Assembly: GCA_021647465.1 (NCBI GenBank)
Contig: JAKIUQ010000001.1
Coordinates: 186,001 to 250,000 of the forward strand
Origin: Emcibacter sp.
GTDB taxonomy: Bacteria > Pseudomonadota > Alphaproteobacteria > Sphingomonadales > Emcibacteraceae
Direction: 5' to 3'
Length of the DNA stretch: 64,000 nt
The number at the start of each line of letters is the position of its first letter. Position 1 is the first letter of the stretch. The notes beneath the pieces are model-generated. The model was not told the origin of the DNA. It did not search any database and saw nothing but the letters and a program-made list of their open reading frames with translations. Both the position numbers and the translations under genes were made by a program. Below are positions 46,601 through 53,736 of this stretch, piece by piece.

Positions 46601-46979
46601 ATAACCCAAAAATTTCAACATCAGTAGGGGCGAGCAAGCCTCGCATCATGGCAAGACCGCTAAAACGCATGCCTGCTTCGGGGACATTCAAGGTGAAATC
46701 AGTTTTTTTATCAATGATCTCAACTTCATAAAAAGTAACCTGAAGTCCGCTTGTCCGGCCATAATCCTGCTCACTTTCTTTGCGCCAAACCAAAATGGCA
46801 TCACGAAAGTTAAAGCTGATGTCCTTTTGGTTCAGAACCAAGGCGCGTTTCAAATAATCGCCCGCCCAATCCAGCGCGATTGGCCCAATACTCAAGCGCC
46901 AACCCAGCAATATGATCACTAAGGCAAACAGCGAAAAGATAACCAATGGTATTTTTAATGTTAAGGCGTATCGTTTCAA
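43689..46979 (-). CDS. Large AsmA/YhdP-like (DUF3971) envelope protein
   Basis: A 1096-residue protein with one N-terminal membrane segment (LKIPLVIFSLFALVIILLGW) and a very long periplasmic part rich in beta strands. The central SALVGKVESLSG, WPGQFGKGAYDWIAKNIDAG and LEILGFNASYLRPM-type segments fit the DUF3971/YhdP group, and the C-terminal GPMLGMTIEGVIDQVYDEMNISGTLIPAYGINSLLSNIPLIGTILTG-type block is the AsmA-like C-terminal region. YhdP in E. coli carries phospholipid to the outer membrane. A role in lipid transport is likely by family. A proline/threonine-rich tail ends it. Confidence 0.88.
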   Translation of the reverse strand: MKRYALTLKIPLVIFSLFALVIILLGWRLSIGPIALDWAGDYLKRALVLNQKDISFNFRDAILVWRKESEQDYGRTSGLQVTFYEVEIIDKKTDFTLNVPEAGMRFSGLAMMRGLLAPTDVEIFGLSIDYTFAPDVWTSTDNRPFMEKLEAFVEELQNSEILPFKIAKELLSPPKTSVATGYLGQFSLLGTKITLTDQLSGQIWQIPEAHLNLRRTSFGLNVRILGDIHMSQSNIMPIDVSLVFDNARKEVVTNLHFSELRPSALVGKVESLSGLSNLDIPAKGNIDFTIDRDFRIPVMTFSISLDEGTINPTEIYPEPLKITSAALSGYVNRSEDTIFLEEISLQLGQTYVSGTGMLYGPTDRPGIAIKADITDLPFADLKTYWPGQFGKGAYDWIAKNIDAGIVHKGNLDVYIEPQMWPDPQNNESPEAGIAITQPQGNASLPADSVTFKFDFKNISAHYLRPMPILRGMSGQAELNLQSFHLKAGGGHIEQLVINKADLLFSDIHIKGKGIADITLKLEGSLEEILRVIDHEPLGYPSKYGIEQGSITGQATAELSLSFPLLKKVRLKDVTFDVKADIHQLSIPKLNDSLGINDGDLQLFVNGDGITAEGNIILNGVAFTANWLENFGNDEDYPTKYIINGFIEGAQWEQLHLPFDPYIEGPVEIDLTLYGKGGSIKKGNGQFNLINSLSNFDPIGWEKPKGKAGHVDFDLTFKGDGRLNISNILLQSESLVANLELDMLDDMVTRFFIPSLIMQDTDIKMLMQWDAEKKYYVSTITGKAFNAASLIDIIMSTGGDEEKVTLPDFNVNAEIDDLLAKNNVRISKAILSATYRKQDFTHVNLEGNLPENKTVMVNVIPEGDNRKLLFNSDDAGEALRGLGAFNLGVGGDMTLTADMVKHEHGISLGGQARITKFKVIESPGFSKLLDEKKFVKAREELNKGGLSFNNFDMIFRTSSGVMEISNARARGPMLGMTIEGVIDQVYDEMNISGTLIPAYGINSLLSNIPLIGTILTGGKGEGIFAATYSISGPLDNPEIKINPLAVLAPGIFRKIFTAIGGKKKTLREQAEEMQKIIPNTKNTTGKQPETKPETTSE

Positions 46980-47069
46980 AATAATATTCTCTATAGTTGA
47001 CTATAAATAGGGCCCGAGGCGTTTAGCCCACCCTATAGAACAAAAATTTGACCATATTAAGGTATATTC

Positions 47070-50060
47070 ATGATGGCCTTTTGCTCTTTTTATCCACACG
47101 CTTTTAACAAAGAACTTGGTGAAAGCAAACTTGCTGATTTCATAGAATATTGTCGCGAGCAACAAGTAACAGATATTGTTGCATTATTTAATAAAAATAA
47201 CCATCGTGATCTATTATCTGCTGTCTTTTCCAACAGCCCTTATTTATCTCGCCTGCTGGCAAGGGACGTGCGTTTTACAAAAGAATTATTTTCGAAGCCT
47301 TATGATGCCCTGTTCGAAGAAGTTATCAAGGATTTGACCGAAGGTTTGCCAGCTACAAAAGATATCAAGCAGATCATGCGGCATCTAAGGCTGGCAAAAG
47401 CGCGGGTAGCCTTGATTACGTCTTTTGCTGACCTTTCAGGCACATGGCCCCTTGAAGTCATTACAGATCGCCTTACGGAATTTGCGGAAGTTTCGGTTGC
47501 CCTTACGGTAAGTCACCTGCTCCGTGCTGAAATGATCAAGGGGAATCTGGCCATTCCACCCCATTTATCAGCGACGCCAATTGATCAAATTTCAGCCAGC
47601 CGTGATATATCAAAAGATACAGGTTATGTGGTTCTTGCCATGGGGAAAATGGGGGGATTTGAACTTAATTATTCAAGCGATATTGACCTGATTATCCTGT
47701 ATGATAACGATATTGTTCGTTACACTGGCCGCAAAACCGCTCAGGATATGTTTATCCGGCTCACCCGGAATTTGGTAAAAATCATGCAGGAAAGGACTCA
47801 AGACGGCTATGTCTTTCGAACGGACCTGCGGCTCAGGCCGGATCCCGGCGCGACGCCAGTTGCCATATCAATGGAAGCGGCGGAAGTCTATTATCAATCC
47901 ATGGGTTTAAACTGGGAACGAGCCGCCATGATAAAGGCAAGGCCTGTTGCCGGTGATATAGCCGCAGGCGATGATTTCCTGTCGAGAATAAAAGGCTTTG
48001 TCTGGCGCAAGCATCTTGATTATGCGGCATTGGAAGATATTTACGCGATTAAAAAACTTATACATCAGCATCATGGCCATGGGTCTATTGGTTTTGCCGG
48101 ACAGGATATTAAGCTTGGGCATGGCGGCATTCGGGAAATTGAATTTTACGCCCAGATATTTCAACTCATATCAGGGGGACGCGAGCCGGAGCTTCGGGCG
48201 GCGGCAACCTGCAACGCGCTTAATGCCCTGGAAGAAAATCAGAAATTATCTGCCATGGATAACAAGATTCTTCAGGATGCCTATCGTTTTTATAGAACGC
48301 TGGAACATAGATTGCAGATGATCAATGACGATCAAACGCATAGTATGCCGGAAAGCCCGGAAGATCTTGCGAGAATAACAAGTTTCATGGGATATCAAAA
48401 GCAGGCGGATTTTGAAAATGACCTGAAGCATCACCTCCATAATGTGCATGGTCTTTTTACCGATCTGTTGAAAGATTCCCATCAGGATGAGGATATTGAT
48501 CCGCTTTTAGCCTTCCCGTCCGATGATTTCAATCCGGATACGCTTTTGGCTATTGCCTCTTATGGCTATCAGGATGAAAAAGCTATATATACAATTATCA
48601 GTCGTTGGCTGCTTGGCCGCTACCGCGCCTGCAGGACCAAACGCGCCCGTGATCTGCTTCATAATTTGATTCCGGAAATTCTCTCAAATTTTGCTAAATA
48701 TTCGCAGCCAGATACAGGTTTTCGCAAATTTGATACATTTCTGTCTCGCCTGCCCTCAGGCGTTCAGCTATTCTCTTTTATCAAGGCCCAGCCGTGGCTT
48801 TTGGAATTACTTTCGGAAATTATCGGCATTGCGCCCGATTTGGCGGATCAATTGGCAAAGCGCCCCCTATTGCTGGATGCGGTGCTCAATAATAATTTTT
48901 TTGAGGCTTCCTTCAACAGGCAGGATTTGAATGAACAGCTTGAAAGTCAGCTTGCCGTTGCCAAGGATTTTCAGGACATTCTGGATATTATGCGTAAATG
49001 GGCCAGTGAACAAAAATTTCAAGTCGGGGTACAAATTTTACGCAATAATATTGACGCCAAAACTGCCGGTAAAAATTTATCTTTGCTTGCAGGGGTCATT
49101 CTTGAAGCGATGCTAAACAAAGTCATTGAAGATTTTACCAAGAAACATGGCAAAATTGAAGCGGCTGAATTCGCCGTTTTAGCCCTTGGAAAACTTGGCG
49201 GTCATGAGCTTACCACCACATCTGATCTGGATTTGGTATTTATATATGATGCGAAAAGCACGCCCTTGATGTCAAACGGTCAAAAGCAACTTTCCATAAA
49301 CCATTATTTCGCCCGCTTTAGCCAACAATATATCAATGCCCTGACAGCCATGACCGCAGAGGGAAAATTATATGAGATTGACATGCGGCTGCGCCCATCG
49401 GGAAATGCGGGCCCGATTGCCGTTACCTTGACAAGTTTCAAAGAATATCAACAGCGGGATGCCTGGACATGGGAACATCTCGCACTGACACGCAGCAGAA
49501 GTGTTGCGGGGTCATATCAACTGAAAGAGAAAATTACGCAGGTCATAGCGCAATCCCTTCGGCGCGTGGATCGCGACCCGAAAAAACTGCTGAAAGATAC
49601 CTACGATATGCGGGAAAAGCTGCGCAACGAATTTGATACGCGGCATATCTGGTCCGTCAAGCAAGTTCGGGGCGGTTTGGTTGATATTGAATTCATCTGT
49701 CAGTATCTGATCCTGAAACATGCCGCCGGTCACCCCAAAATTTTGACCCCCAACACGCTCGATCAGATATCCGTTTTAAGAGAAAAAAACATCCTCTCCA
49801 ATGATCAGGCTGATCTACTCTCTCAATCCTGTGAATTCATGCAGAATCTTCAAATTATTTTGCGGTTATGTTACGGTGACAGTGTTAAGTTCAATCCAGA
49901 GCTTTCCAATGACTCCCATGCCTTCATGACAACATTATGTATGAGGTTTAACGTTGACAATATTGACCAATTGACGCAAAAACTTTTAAATACTCAAAAA
50001 AACATCTATCAGCTTTATCAGGACATCATCGAAAATCCTGCTAAAAAAATTGCTAAATAA
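47070..50060 (+). CDS. glnE: Bifunctional glutamine synthetase adenylyltransferase/deadenylase
   Basis: This enzyme adds AMP to glutamine synthetase when nitrogen is plentiful and removes it when nitrogen is scarce. The 996-residue protein has two nucleotidyltransferase domains. The first has GGFELNYSSDIDLIILYD at about 195-212, the deadenylase half. The second has GGHELTTTSDLDLVFIYD near residue 715, the adenylylating half. Both keep the DxD pair. A long helical linker connects them. It is divergent from the AsmA-like gene, and bcp follows 10 bases after its stop. The PII protein and glutamine synthetase are not in this window. Confidence 0.97.
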   Translation: MMAFCSFYPHAFNKELGESKLADFIEYCREQQVTDIVALFNKNNHRDLLSAVFSNSPYLSRLLARDVRFTKELFSKPYDALFEEVIKDLTEGLPATKDIKQIMRHLRLAKARVALITSFADLSGTWPLEVITDRLTEFAEVSVALTVSHLLRAEMIKGNLAIPPHLSATPIDQISASRDISKDTGYVVLAMGKMGGFELNYSSDIDLIILYDNDIVRYTGRKTAQDMFIRLTRNLVKIMQERTQDGYVFRTDLRLRPDPGATPVAISMEAAEVYYQSMGLNWERAAMIKARPVAGDIAAGDDFLSRIKGFVWRKHLDYAALEDIYAIKKLIHQHHGHGSIGFAGQDIKLGHGGIREIEFYAQIFQLISGGREPELRAAATCNALNALEENQKLSAMDNKILQDAYRFYRTLEHRLQMINDDQTHSMPESPEDLARITSFMGYQKQADFENDLKHHLHNVHGLFTDLLKDSHQDEDIDPLLAFPSDDFNPDTLLAIASYGYQDEKAIYTIISRWLLGRYRACRTKRARDLLHNLIPEILSNFAKYSQPDTGFRKFDTFLSRLPSGVQLFSFIKAQPWLLELLSEIIGIAPDLADQLAKRPLLLDAVLNNNFFEASFNRQDLNEQLESQLAVAKDFQDILDIMRKWASEQKFQVGVQILRNNIDAKTAGKNLSLLAGVILEAMLNKVIEDFTKKHGKIEAAEFAVLALGKLGGHELTTTSDLDLVFIYDAKSTPLMSNGQKQLSINHYFARFSQQYINALTAMTAEGKLYEIDMRLRPSGNAGPIAVTLTSFKEYQQRDAWTWEHLALTRSRSVAGSYQLKEKITQVIAQSLRRVDRDPKKLLKDTYDMREKLRNEFDTRHIWSVKQVRGGLVDIEFICQYLILKHAAGHPKILTPNTLDQISVLREKNILSNDQADLLSQSCEFMQNLQIILRLCYGDSVKFNPELSNDSHAFMTTLCMRFNVDNIDQLTQKLLNTQKNIYQLYQDIIENPAKKIAK

Positions 50061-50070
50061 GGAAATATAC

Positions 50071-50532
50071 ATGCTCGAAGTCGGTCAAAAAGCCCCTGAA
50101 TTTTCCCTGCCGAATGAGGACGGCACGATCATTTCTCTTGATGATTTCAAGGGCAAAAAACTTGTGCTTTATTTCTACCCAAAGGACAGCACACCCGGCT
50201 GCACCACAGAGGCAAAGGACTTTACCGCCCTCATCCCTGAATTTGACAAGGCTGGTGCGGTTGTCCTTGGGGCATCAAAAGACAGTATGAAGCGTCATCA
50301 AAACTTCATTGCCAAACAAAGCCTCGGGCTAAGCCTGCTTTCCGACGAAGAGGGGATATTATGCGAGGCCTACGGCGTCTGGGTGATGAAAAAACTCTAT
50401 GGCCGTGAATATATGGGCATTGAAAGAGCGACATTTTTGATCGATGAGGCTGGCATAATCCAACATATCTGGCGCAAAGTAAAAGTCAAAACCCATGCCC
50501 AACAAGTTCTGGAAACTATAATTTCAGTATAA
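50071..50532 (+). CDS. bcp: Thioredoxin-dependent peroxiredoxin (Bcp/PrxQ)
   Basis: A thiol peroxidase that reduces hydrogen peroxide and organic hydroperoxides. From the ATG at 50071, which has AAGGA in front, the protein has 153 residues. An ATG seven codons earlier would overlap glnE. The peroxidatic cysteine is C44 in DSTPGCTTEAKDF. The resolving cysteine five residues on, seen in E. coli Bcp, is absent (K49). C98 in GILCEAYG is a candidate resolver, as in PrxQ members that use helix 3. It follows glnE by 10 bases and may be co-transcribed. Confidence 0.94.
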   Translation: MLEVGQKAPEFSLPNEDGTIISLDDFKGKKLVLYFYPKDSTPGCTTEAKDFTALIPEFDKAGAVVLGASKDSMKRHQNFIAKQSLGLSLLSDEEGILCEAYGVWVMKKLYGREYMGIERATFLIDEAGIIQHIWRKVKVKTHAQQVLETIISV

Positions 50533-50587
50533 TCTGCCCCCTGCTCTTTAAATTTAAGAATCTTTATGGCAGTTCGACTTTAGGAAA

Positions 50588-50601
50588 AATGGTGCGGCCG
50601 A
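50588..50601. repeat. att-like direct repeat, copy 1 (tRNA-Leu 3' end)
   Basis: AATGGTGCGGCCGA here is identical to 50953-50966, which spans the CCA end and acceptor stem of tRNA-Leu. Duplication of a tRNA 3' end at 365 bases, with a recombinase fragment between the copies, is the usual mark of an integrated element's outer boundary. Confidence 0.65.
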
Positions 50602-50650
50602 CAGAGGGCATAGATGGGGACTGGACTTGCTTCGTAAAAGTGGAGGGTAA

Positions 50651-50952
50651 TCTGTTATGAAGGCCTTTGACAAGCGCATTCAGGAACTGGAGAAGAAAAA
50701 ACTGCTTTTAGCGGAACAAATAGAACAATCAGCGCAACCTAAAACGGAATTCTCGAACTCTTTAAAAAGCGCTTTGGCGTTTCTTGAAAACCCGCAGAAA
50801 CTATGGGCTTCCCCGCGTATAGAAGACAAGAGAGCCGTCCTCAAACTCGCCTTCGCAGAGCAGTTAGTCTATATAAGAAAAAAAGGCTTTGGAACACCAA
50901 AATTATCCCTACCATTCAATATCTTAGAGGCCAATAGTGCCTCAAGTTTAGT
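50651..50952 (+). pseudogene. C-terminal remnant of a serine recombinase
   Basis: This fragment reads SVMKAFDKRIQELEKKKLLLAE, then ALAFLENPQKLWASPRIEDKR, VLKLAFAEQLVYIRKKGF and TPKLSLPFNIL. The pattern is the C-terminal zone of large serine recombinases I remember from alphaproteobacterial integrated elements (FLSNPWKLW...IEDRRTVLKLAFA...YCRNEGFRTPKTSLPF). In-frame stop TAA lies just upstream at about 50648-50650, and the catalytic and DNA-binding N-terminal domains are missing. The open frame continues by chance through the tRNA-Leu gene to 51067. It is what remains of an element that had integrated at the tRNA. Confidence 0.75.
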
Positions 50953-50966
50953 AATGGTGCGGCCGA
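50953..50966. repeat. att-like direct repeat, copy 2 (within tRNA-Leu)
   Basis: The second copy of AATGGTGCGGCCGA, covering the encoded CCA, discriminator base and 3' acceptor stem of tRNA-Leu. It marks the tRNA side of the putative insertion. Confidence 0.65.
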
Positions 50967-51042
50967 GAAGACTCGAACTTCCACGGGATATTATCCCACA
51001 GCGACCTCAACGCTGCGCGTCTACCAATTCCGCCACGGCCGC
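50955..51042 (-). tRNA. tRNA-Leu (anticodon GAG)
   Basis: An 88-base tRNA with encoded CCA (50955-50957). Acceptor GCGGCCG pairs with CGGCCGC, the anticodon stem CAGCG/CGCTG closes loop TTGAGGT, giving anticodon GAG, and a long variable arm marks class II. The T-arm has AGTTCGAGTCT. The gene is intact in spite of the element remnant at its 3' side. The rest of the gap to cysH (51043-51137) holds no gene. Confidence 0.96.
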
Positions 51043-51137
51043 ACACTTTGAATTGGATCAAACCTGAAAAACAGAATTTGACTGAGGGTGGAGTAACAAA
51101 CCACAGCGGTTTTAGCAATAGTAATTATCACCAAAGA

Positions 51138-51869
51138 TCAAATATTCTCGCCGATATGAATGCCGCATTCAGTTTTATCCTGATCAGACCAGCGCCCCAT
51201 GCGCCTGTCCTGCCCGGCTTCGACGCGTTTTGTGCAGGGCATACAGCCAATAGAAGGGTAGCCTTGTGCGATCAAGGGATGTTTTGGCAGATCTTTATTT
51301 TCCATTATCTGGTCTAACTCATCCTGATTCCAATGAGCCAGAGGATTGATTTTAATTTTTGAACCATCTTGTTCGATCAACGGAATTCCACTGCGTTCTG
51401 TGGTTTGAAATCTCTTTCGTCCGGTAATCCATGCGCCGTACTCATTCATAGCCTTGGCAAGGGGGCGTGTTTTACGCAGGTCGCAGCAGGCATCCGTATC
51501 CCGCGTCCAAAGCAGCCCGTTTTTATCTTCATTGGCGACATCTTCGGGGCTGGGCTTTACGGTAACAATGTTGGTCAGACCAAGTTTTTCCGCAATTTTA
51601 TCGCGGTAACTTACTGTTTCACCAAATAATTTCTGCGTATTCAGAAAAATAACCGGTGTCGCGGGATTTACCTCTGCCACCATATCCAGCAACACAATGG
51701 ACTCCGCACCGAATGAAGAGACCAGTGCAATATTATCCTGAAATTCTCCATTAATCATGGCGTCCAACAGCTCCAAACTATTTAAATGACCATATTCAGA
51801 CATGAGCGCGGAGAAGTCTTTTACATTCTGCGGGCTATCTGCTTTTTGCTGCGCTAATGACATATCCAA
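51138..51869 (-). CDS. cysH: Adenylyl-sulfate (APS/PAPS) reductase, CysH family
   Basis: The step from activated sulfate to sulfite in assimilation. The 243-residue protein has ALVSSFGAESIVLLDMVAEV, the P-loop-like sulfate-binding opening. Four cysteines lie in CC (DACCDLRKTRPL) and CxxC (IGCMPCTK), the set that binds a 4Fe-4S cluster in plant-type APS reductases. The C-terminal segment DKTECGIH has the catalytic cysteine. Hence APS is the likelier substrate than PAPS. It stands alone, and other sulfate genes are not in the window. Confidence 0.93.
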   Translation of the reverse strand: MDMSLAQQKADSPQNVKDFSALMSEYGHLNSLELLDAMINGEFQDNIALVSSFGAESIVLLDMVAEVNPATPVIFLNTQKLFGETVSYRDKIAEKLGLTNIVTVKPSPEDVANEDKNGLLWTRDTDACCDLRKTRPLAKAMNEYGAWITGRKRFQTTERSGIPLIEQDGSKIKINPLAHWNQDELDQIMENKDLPKHPLIAQGYPSIGCMPCTKRVEAGQDRRMGRWSDQDKTECGIHIGENI

Positions 51870-51997
51870 TTCCTTCGTTACTGCATTACAGTAATTTAGG
51901 GTAGATATATCATAAAATCAAGTTTTCAGTGTATATTTATTTATACTACAGCATTAATAATGTTGAATTTAAGTTGGTGATAATGAATATTGTCAAT

Positions 51998-52240
51998 CTA
52001 GTTTCGTTGATAATTCTTAACGCTTTGCGTGATGCTTACGGCCACATTTTCCCCGGCGACCATAATTTCACCCTTGGCTATCATTTCACCGTTAGCATAA
52101 ATTTTAACGGGTTGATCCTGATGGCCGTCAAGCTCTATAACCGCGCCGCGCCCGAGCTTTAACAATTGTTTGATTGGCATCATTGTTTGGCCAAGTACAA
52201 CGGTCAGTTCAACATCTACATCTTCAATTGCTTGTGACAT
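51998..52240 (-). CDS. fliN: Stand-alone FliN-type flagellar switch domain
   Basis: An 80-residue protein that is little more than the FliN/SpoA C-terminal domain: DVDVELTVVLGQTMMPIKQLLKLGRGAVIELDG, then PVKIYANGEMIAKGEIMVAGENVAVSITQ. This is the core that forms the flagellar C-ring or the type III secretion sorting platform. There is no N-terminal extension. It lies alone between cysH and lipB, away from any flagellar cluster in the window. Its start is 89 bases from the divergent lipB start. It could be the organism's working FliN or a spare copy. Confidence 0.85.
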   Translation of the reverse strand: MSQAIEDVDVELTVVLGQTMMPIKQLLKLGRGAVIELDGHQDQPVKIYANGEMIAKGEIMVAGENVAVSITQSVKNYQRN

Positions 52241-52329
52241 TGTTAATTTTATCCTTAATCTATGTCTTTAAAATGGATATATATCCCACAATGGAATAAC
52301 ATAATTATTATTCGGTTAACAGGAAAAGC

Positions 52330-52992
52330 ATGATCAAAAGTAAAAAGACAATATTGCCCCTTGAATGGAAATATACAGAAGGCCTGACGTCCTATGAAGA
52401 AGCTATGACCGTTATGGAACAAAGGGTCACGGATATTCATCAGGGCACGGCGTCCGAGCTTGTCTGGTTTTTGCAGCATCCGCCGCTTTATACGGCCGGC
52501 ACCTCAGCAAATATTGATGACCTTCTTCTGCCTGACCGCTTCCCCATATATGAAACGGGGCGCGGCGGGCAATATACCTATCACGGGCCTGGGCAGCGGG
52601 TTGTTTATGTTATGCTCGACCTGACACGGTGCGGGCGGGATCTGCGCAAATATGTTTTCCAGCTGGAACAATGGATCATTGAAACTTTGGCCGAATTTAA
52701 CGTCACTGCGGAAAGGCACAAGGGCCGGATCGGCGTTTGGGTAACCCGAAATAATGGCCGCGAAGAAAAAATAGCCGCCATTGGGGTCAGGGTTCGCAAA
52801 TGGGTAACTTTTCATGGCATATGCATTAATATTGAGCCTGACCTTGAACATTACAGCGGCATCGTCCCCTGCGGCATTTCAGAGCATGGCGTGACATCTC
52901 TTGCGGATCTCGGCCTTCCCATCGCCATGCATGATGTTGATGCTGTTCTAAAACATAAATGGACTGAAATATTTGAGAAACCGCATGAATAG
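52330..52992 (+). CDS. lipB: Octanoyltransferase LipB
   Basis: This enzyme moves octanoate from acyl-carrier protein to the lipoyl domains of 2-oxoacid dehydrogenases, the first step of lipoate synthesis; LipA, which acts next, is not in the window. The 220-residue protein has GRGGQYTYHGPGQRVVYVMLDL, the catalytic lysine K157 in VRKWVTFHG, and the catalytic cysteine C181 in PCGISEHGVTS. The start has AGGAAAAGC in front. The following lipoprotein gene overlaps its end by eight bases. Confidence 0.96.
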   Translation: MIKSKKTILPLEWKYTEGLTSYEEAMTVMEQRVTDIHQGTASELVWFLQHPPLYTAGTSANIDDLLLPDRFPIYETGRGGQYTYHGPGQRVVYVMLDLTRCGRDLRKYVFQLEQWIIETLAEFNVTAERHKGRIGVWVTRNNGREEKIAAIGVRVRKWVTFHGICINIEPDLEHYSGIVPCGISEHGVTSLADLGLPIAMHDVDAVLKHKWTEIFEKPHE

Positions 52993-53428
52993 AAACTGGA
53001 AAAAAATAGCCGCTATCTTAATTCTTCCGGTGATGCTGTTCGGTTGCTCAATGGCTGTTGATACAGAGGTAGCTGAATTCGCCGTCAGTGAATTTCAAGA
53101 AAGTTACAACAAAGAATCCTATGATGTCATTCATGAGAATGCACATCCCGAATTTAAAAATTTTATATCACAGAAAAAACTCAACCTTCTTCTTAAAAAA
53201 TTAAATAGCCATATGGGCAAGCATATAACGTCTAACCTCATAAGCTGGAAAGCGAAAACCGGCATTAGAGAAGGCACCAGCATCACCCTGAACTATGATG
53301 TCACATATGAAAATGATGATAAGGCAAGGGTGACATTTATCTATAAAGTCAATGATGGAATGGCCCGGCTATATAATTTTAATGTGGCTTCAGAAGCTTT
53401 AAACAGATCAAAAAATACCGATATTTAA
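52985..53428 (+). CDS. Hypothetical lipoprotein
   Basis: A 147-residue protein of unknown function. From the ATG at 52985 it starts with a basic segment, then AAILILPVMLFGC, a clear lipobox with the cysteine at about residue 20, so it should be an envelope lipoprotein. The mature part has helix-turn and strand features: EFAVSEFQESYNKESYDVIHENAHPEFK, then GTSITLNYDVTYENDDKARVTFIYKV. This recalls the small alpha+beta DUF4019/NTF2-like folds, but I cannot assign it. An alternative ATG is four codons upstream. It overlaps lipB by eight bases and converges with acyP, overlapping by four. Confidence 0.7.
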   Translation: MNRNWKKIAAILILPVMLFGCSMAVDTEVAEFAVSEFQESYNKESYDVIHENAHPEFKNFISQKKLNLLLKKLNSHMGKHITSNLISWKAKTGIREGTSITLNYDVTYENDDKARVTFIYKVNDGMARLYNFNVASEALNRSKNTDI

Positions 53429-53736
53429 CGACGCCTTTTTTCGATATCAACGGTTGGTTTCTGCGTAAACCCCTTTGGGGTAATGCCTATGGCCGCTTGA
53501 ATATCAATATGGCCAACTTTTGCCAATTCTGGCCCGTCCCAACAGGCCTTAATCATATCATCGACAAGATTCTCAGGGCCAACAAGCAAGCTTTCCACGC
53601 TGCCGTCCGCGCGGTTTCGAACCCAGCCGTCCAGTTTTAAAATATTAGCCTGCTTCACGGCCCAGCCCCGATACCATACCCCCTGCACGCGGCCTGAAAT
53701 GATAATCCGGACAGCTTTATGGCCATCATCCAACAT
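53425..53736 (-). CDS. acyP: Acylphosphatase
   Basis: A small enzyme of 103 residues that hydrolyses carboxyl-phosphate bonds of acylphosphates. The catalytic arginine is R23 in SGRVQGVWYRGWAVKQA and the catalytic asparagine N41 in GWVRNRADGSVE, as in the family. Its ATG overlaps the stop of the biotin-carboxylase gene by one base (TAATG), so it is translated from the same mRNA. The link between an acylphosphatase and propionyl-CoA carboxylase is not explained. Confidence 0.93.
   Translation of the reverse strand: MLDDGHKAVRIIISGRVQGVWYRGWAVKQANILKLDGWVRNRADGSVESLLVGPENLVDDMIKACWDGPELAKVGHIDIQAAIGITPKGFTQKPTVDIEKRRR

Noticed and set aside
50657..51067. A 136-residue open frame taken as a complete protein
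   Set aside because: Its last third is chance translation through the tRNA-Leu gene, and the rest is only a recombinase C-terminus; it is annotated as a pseudogene.
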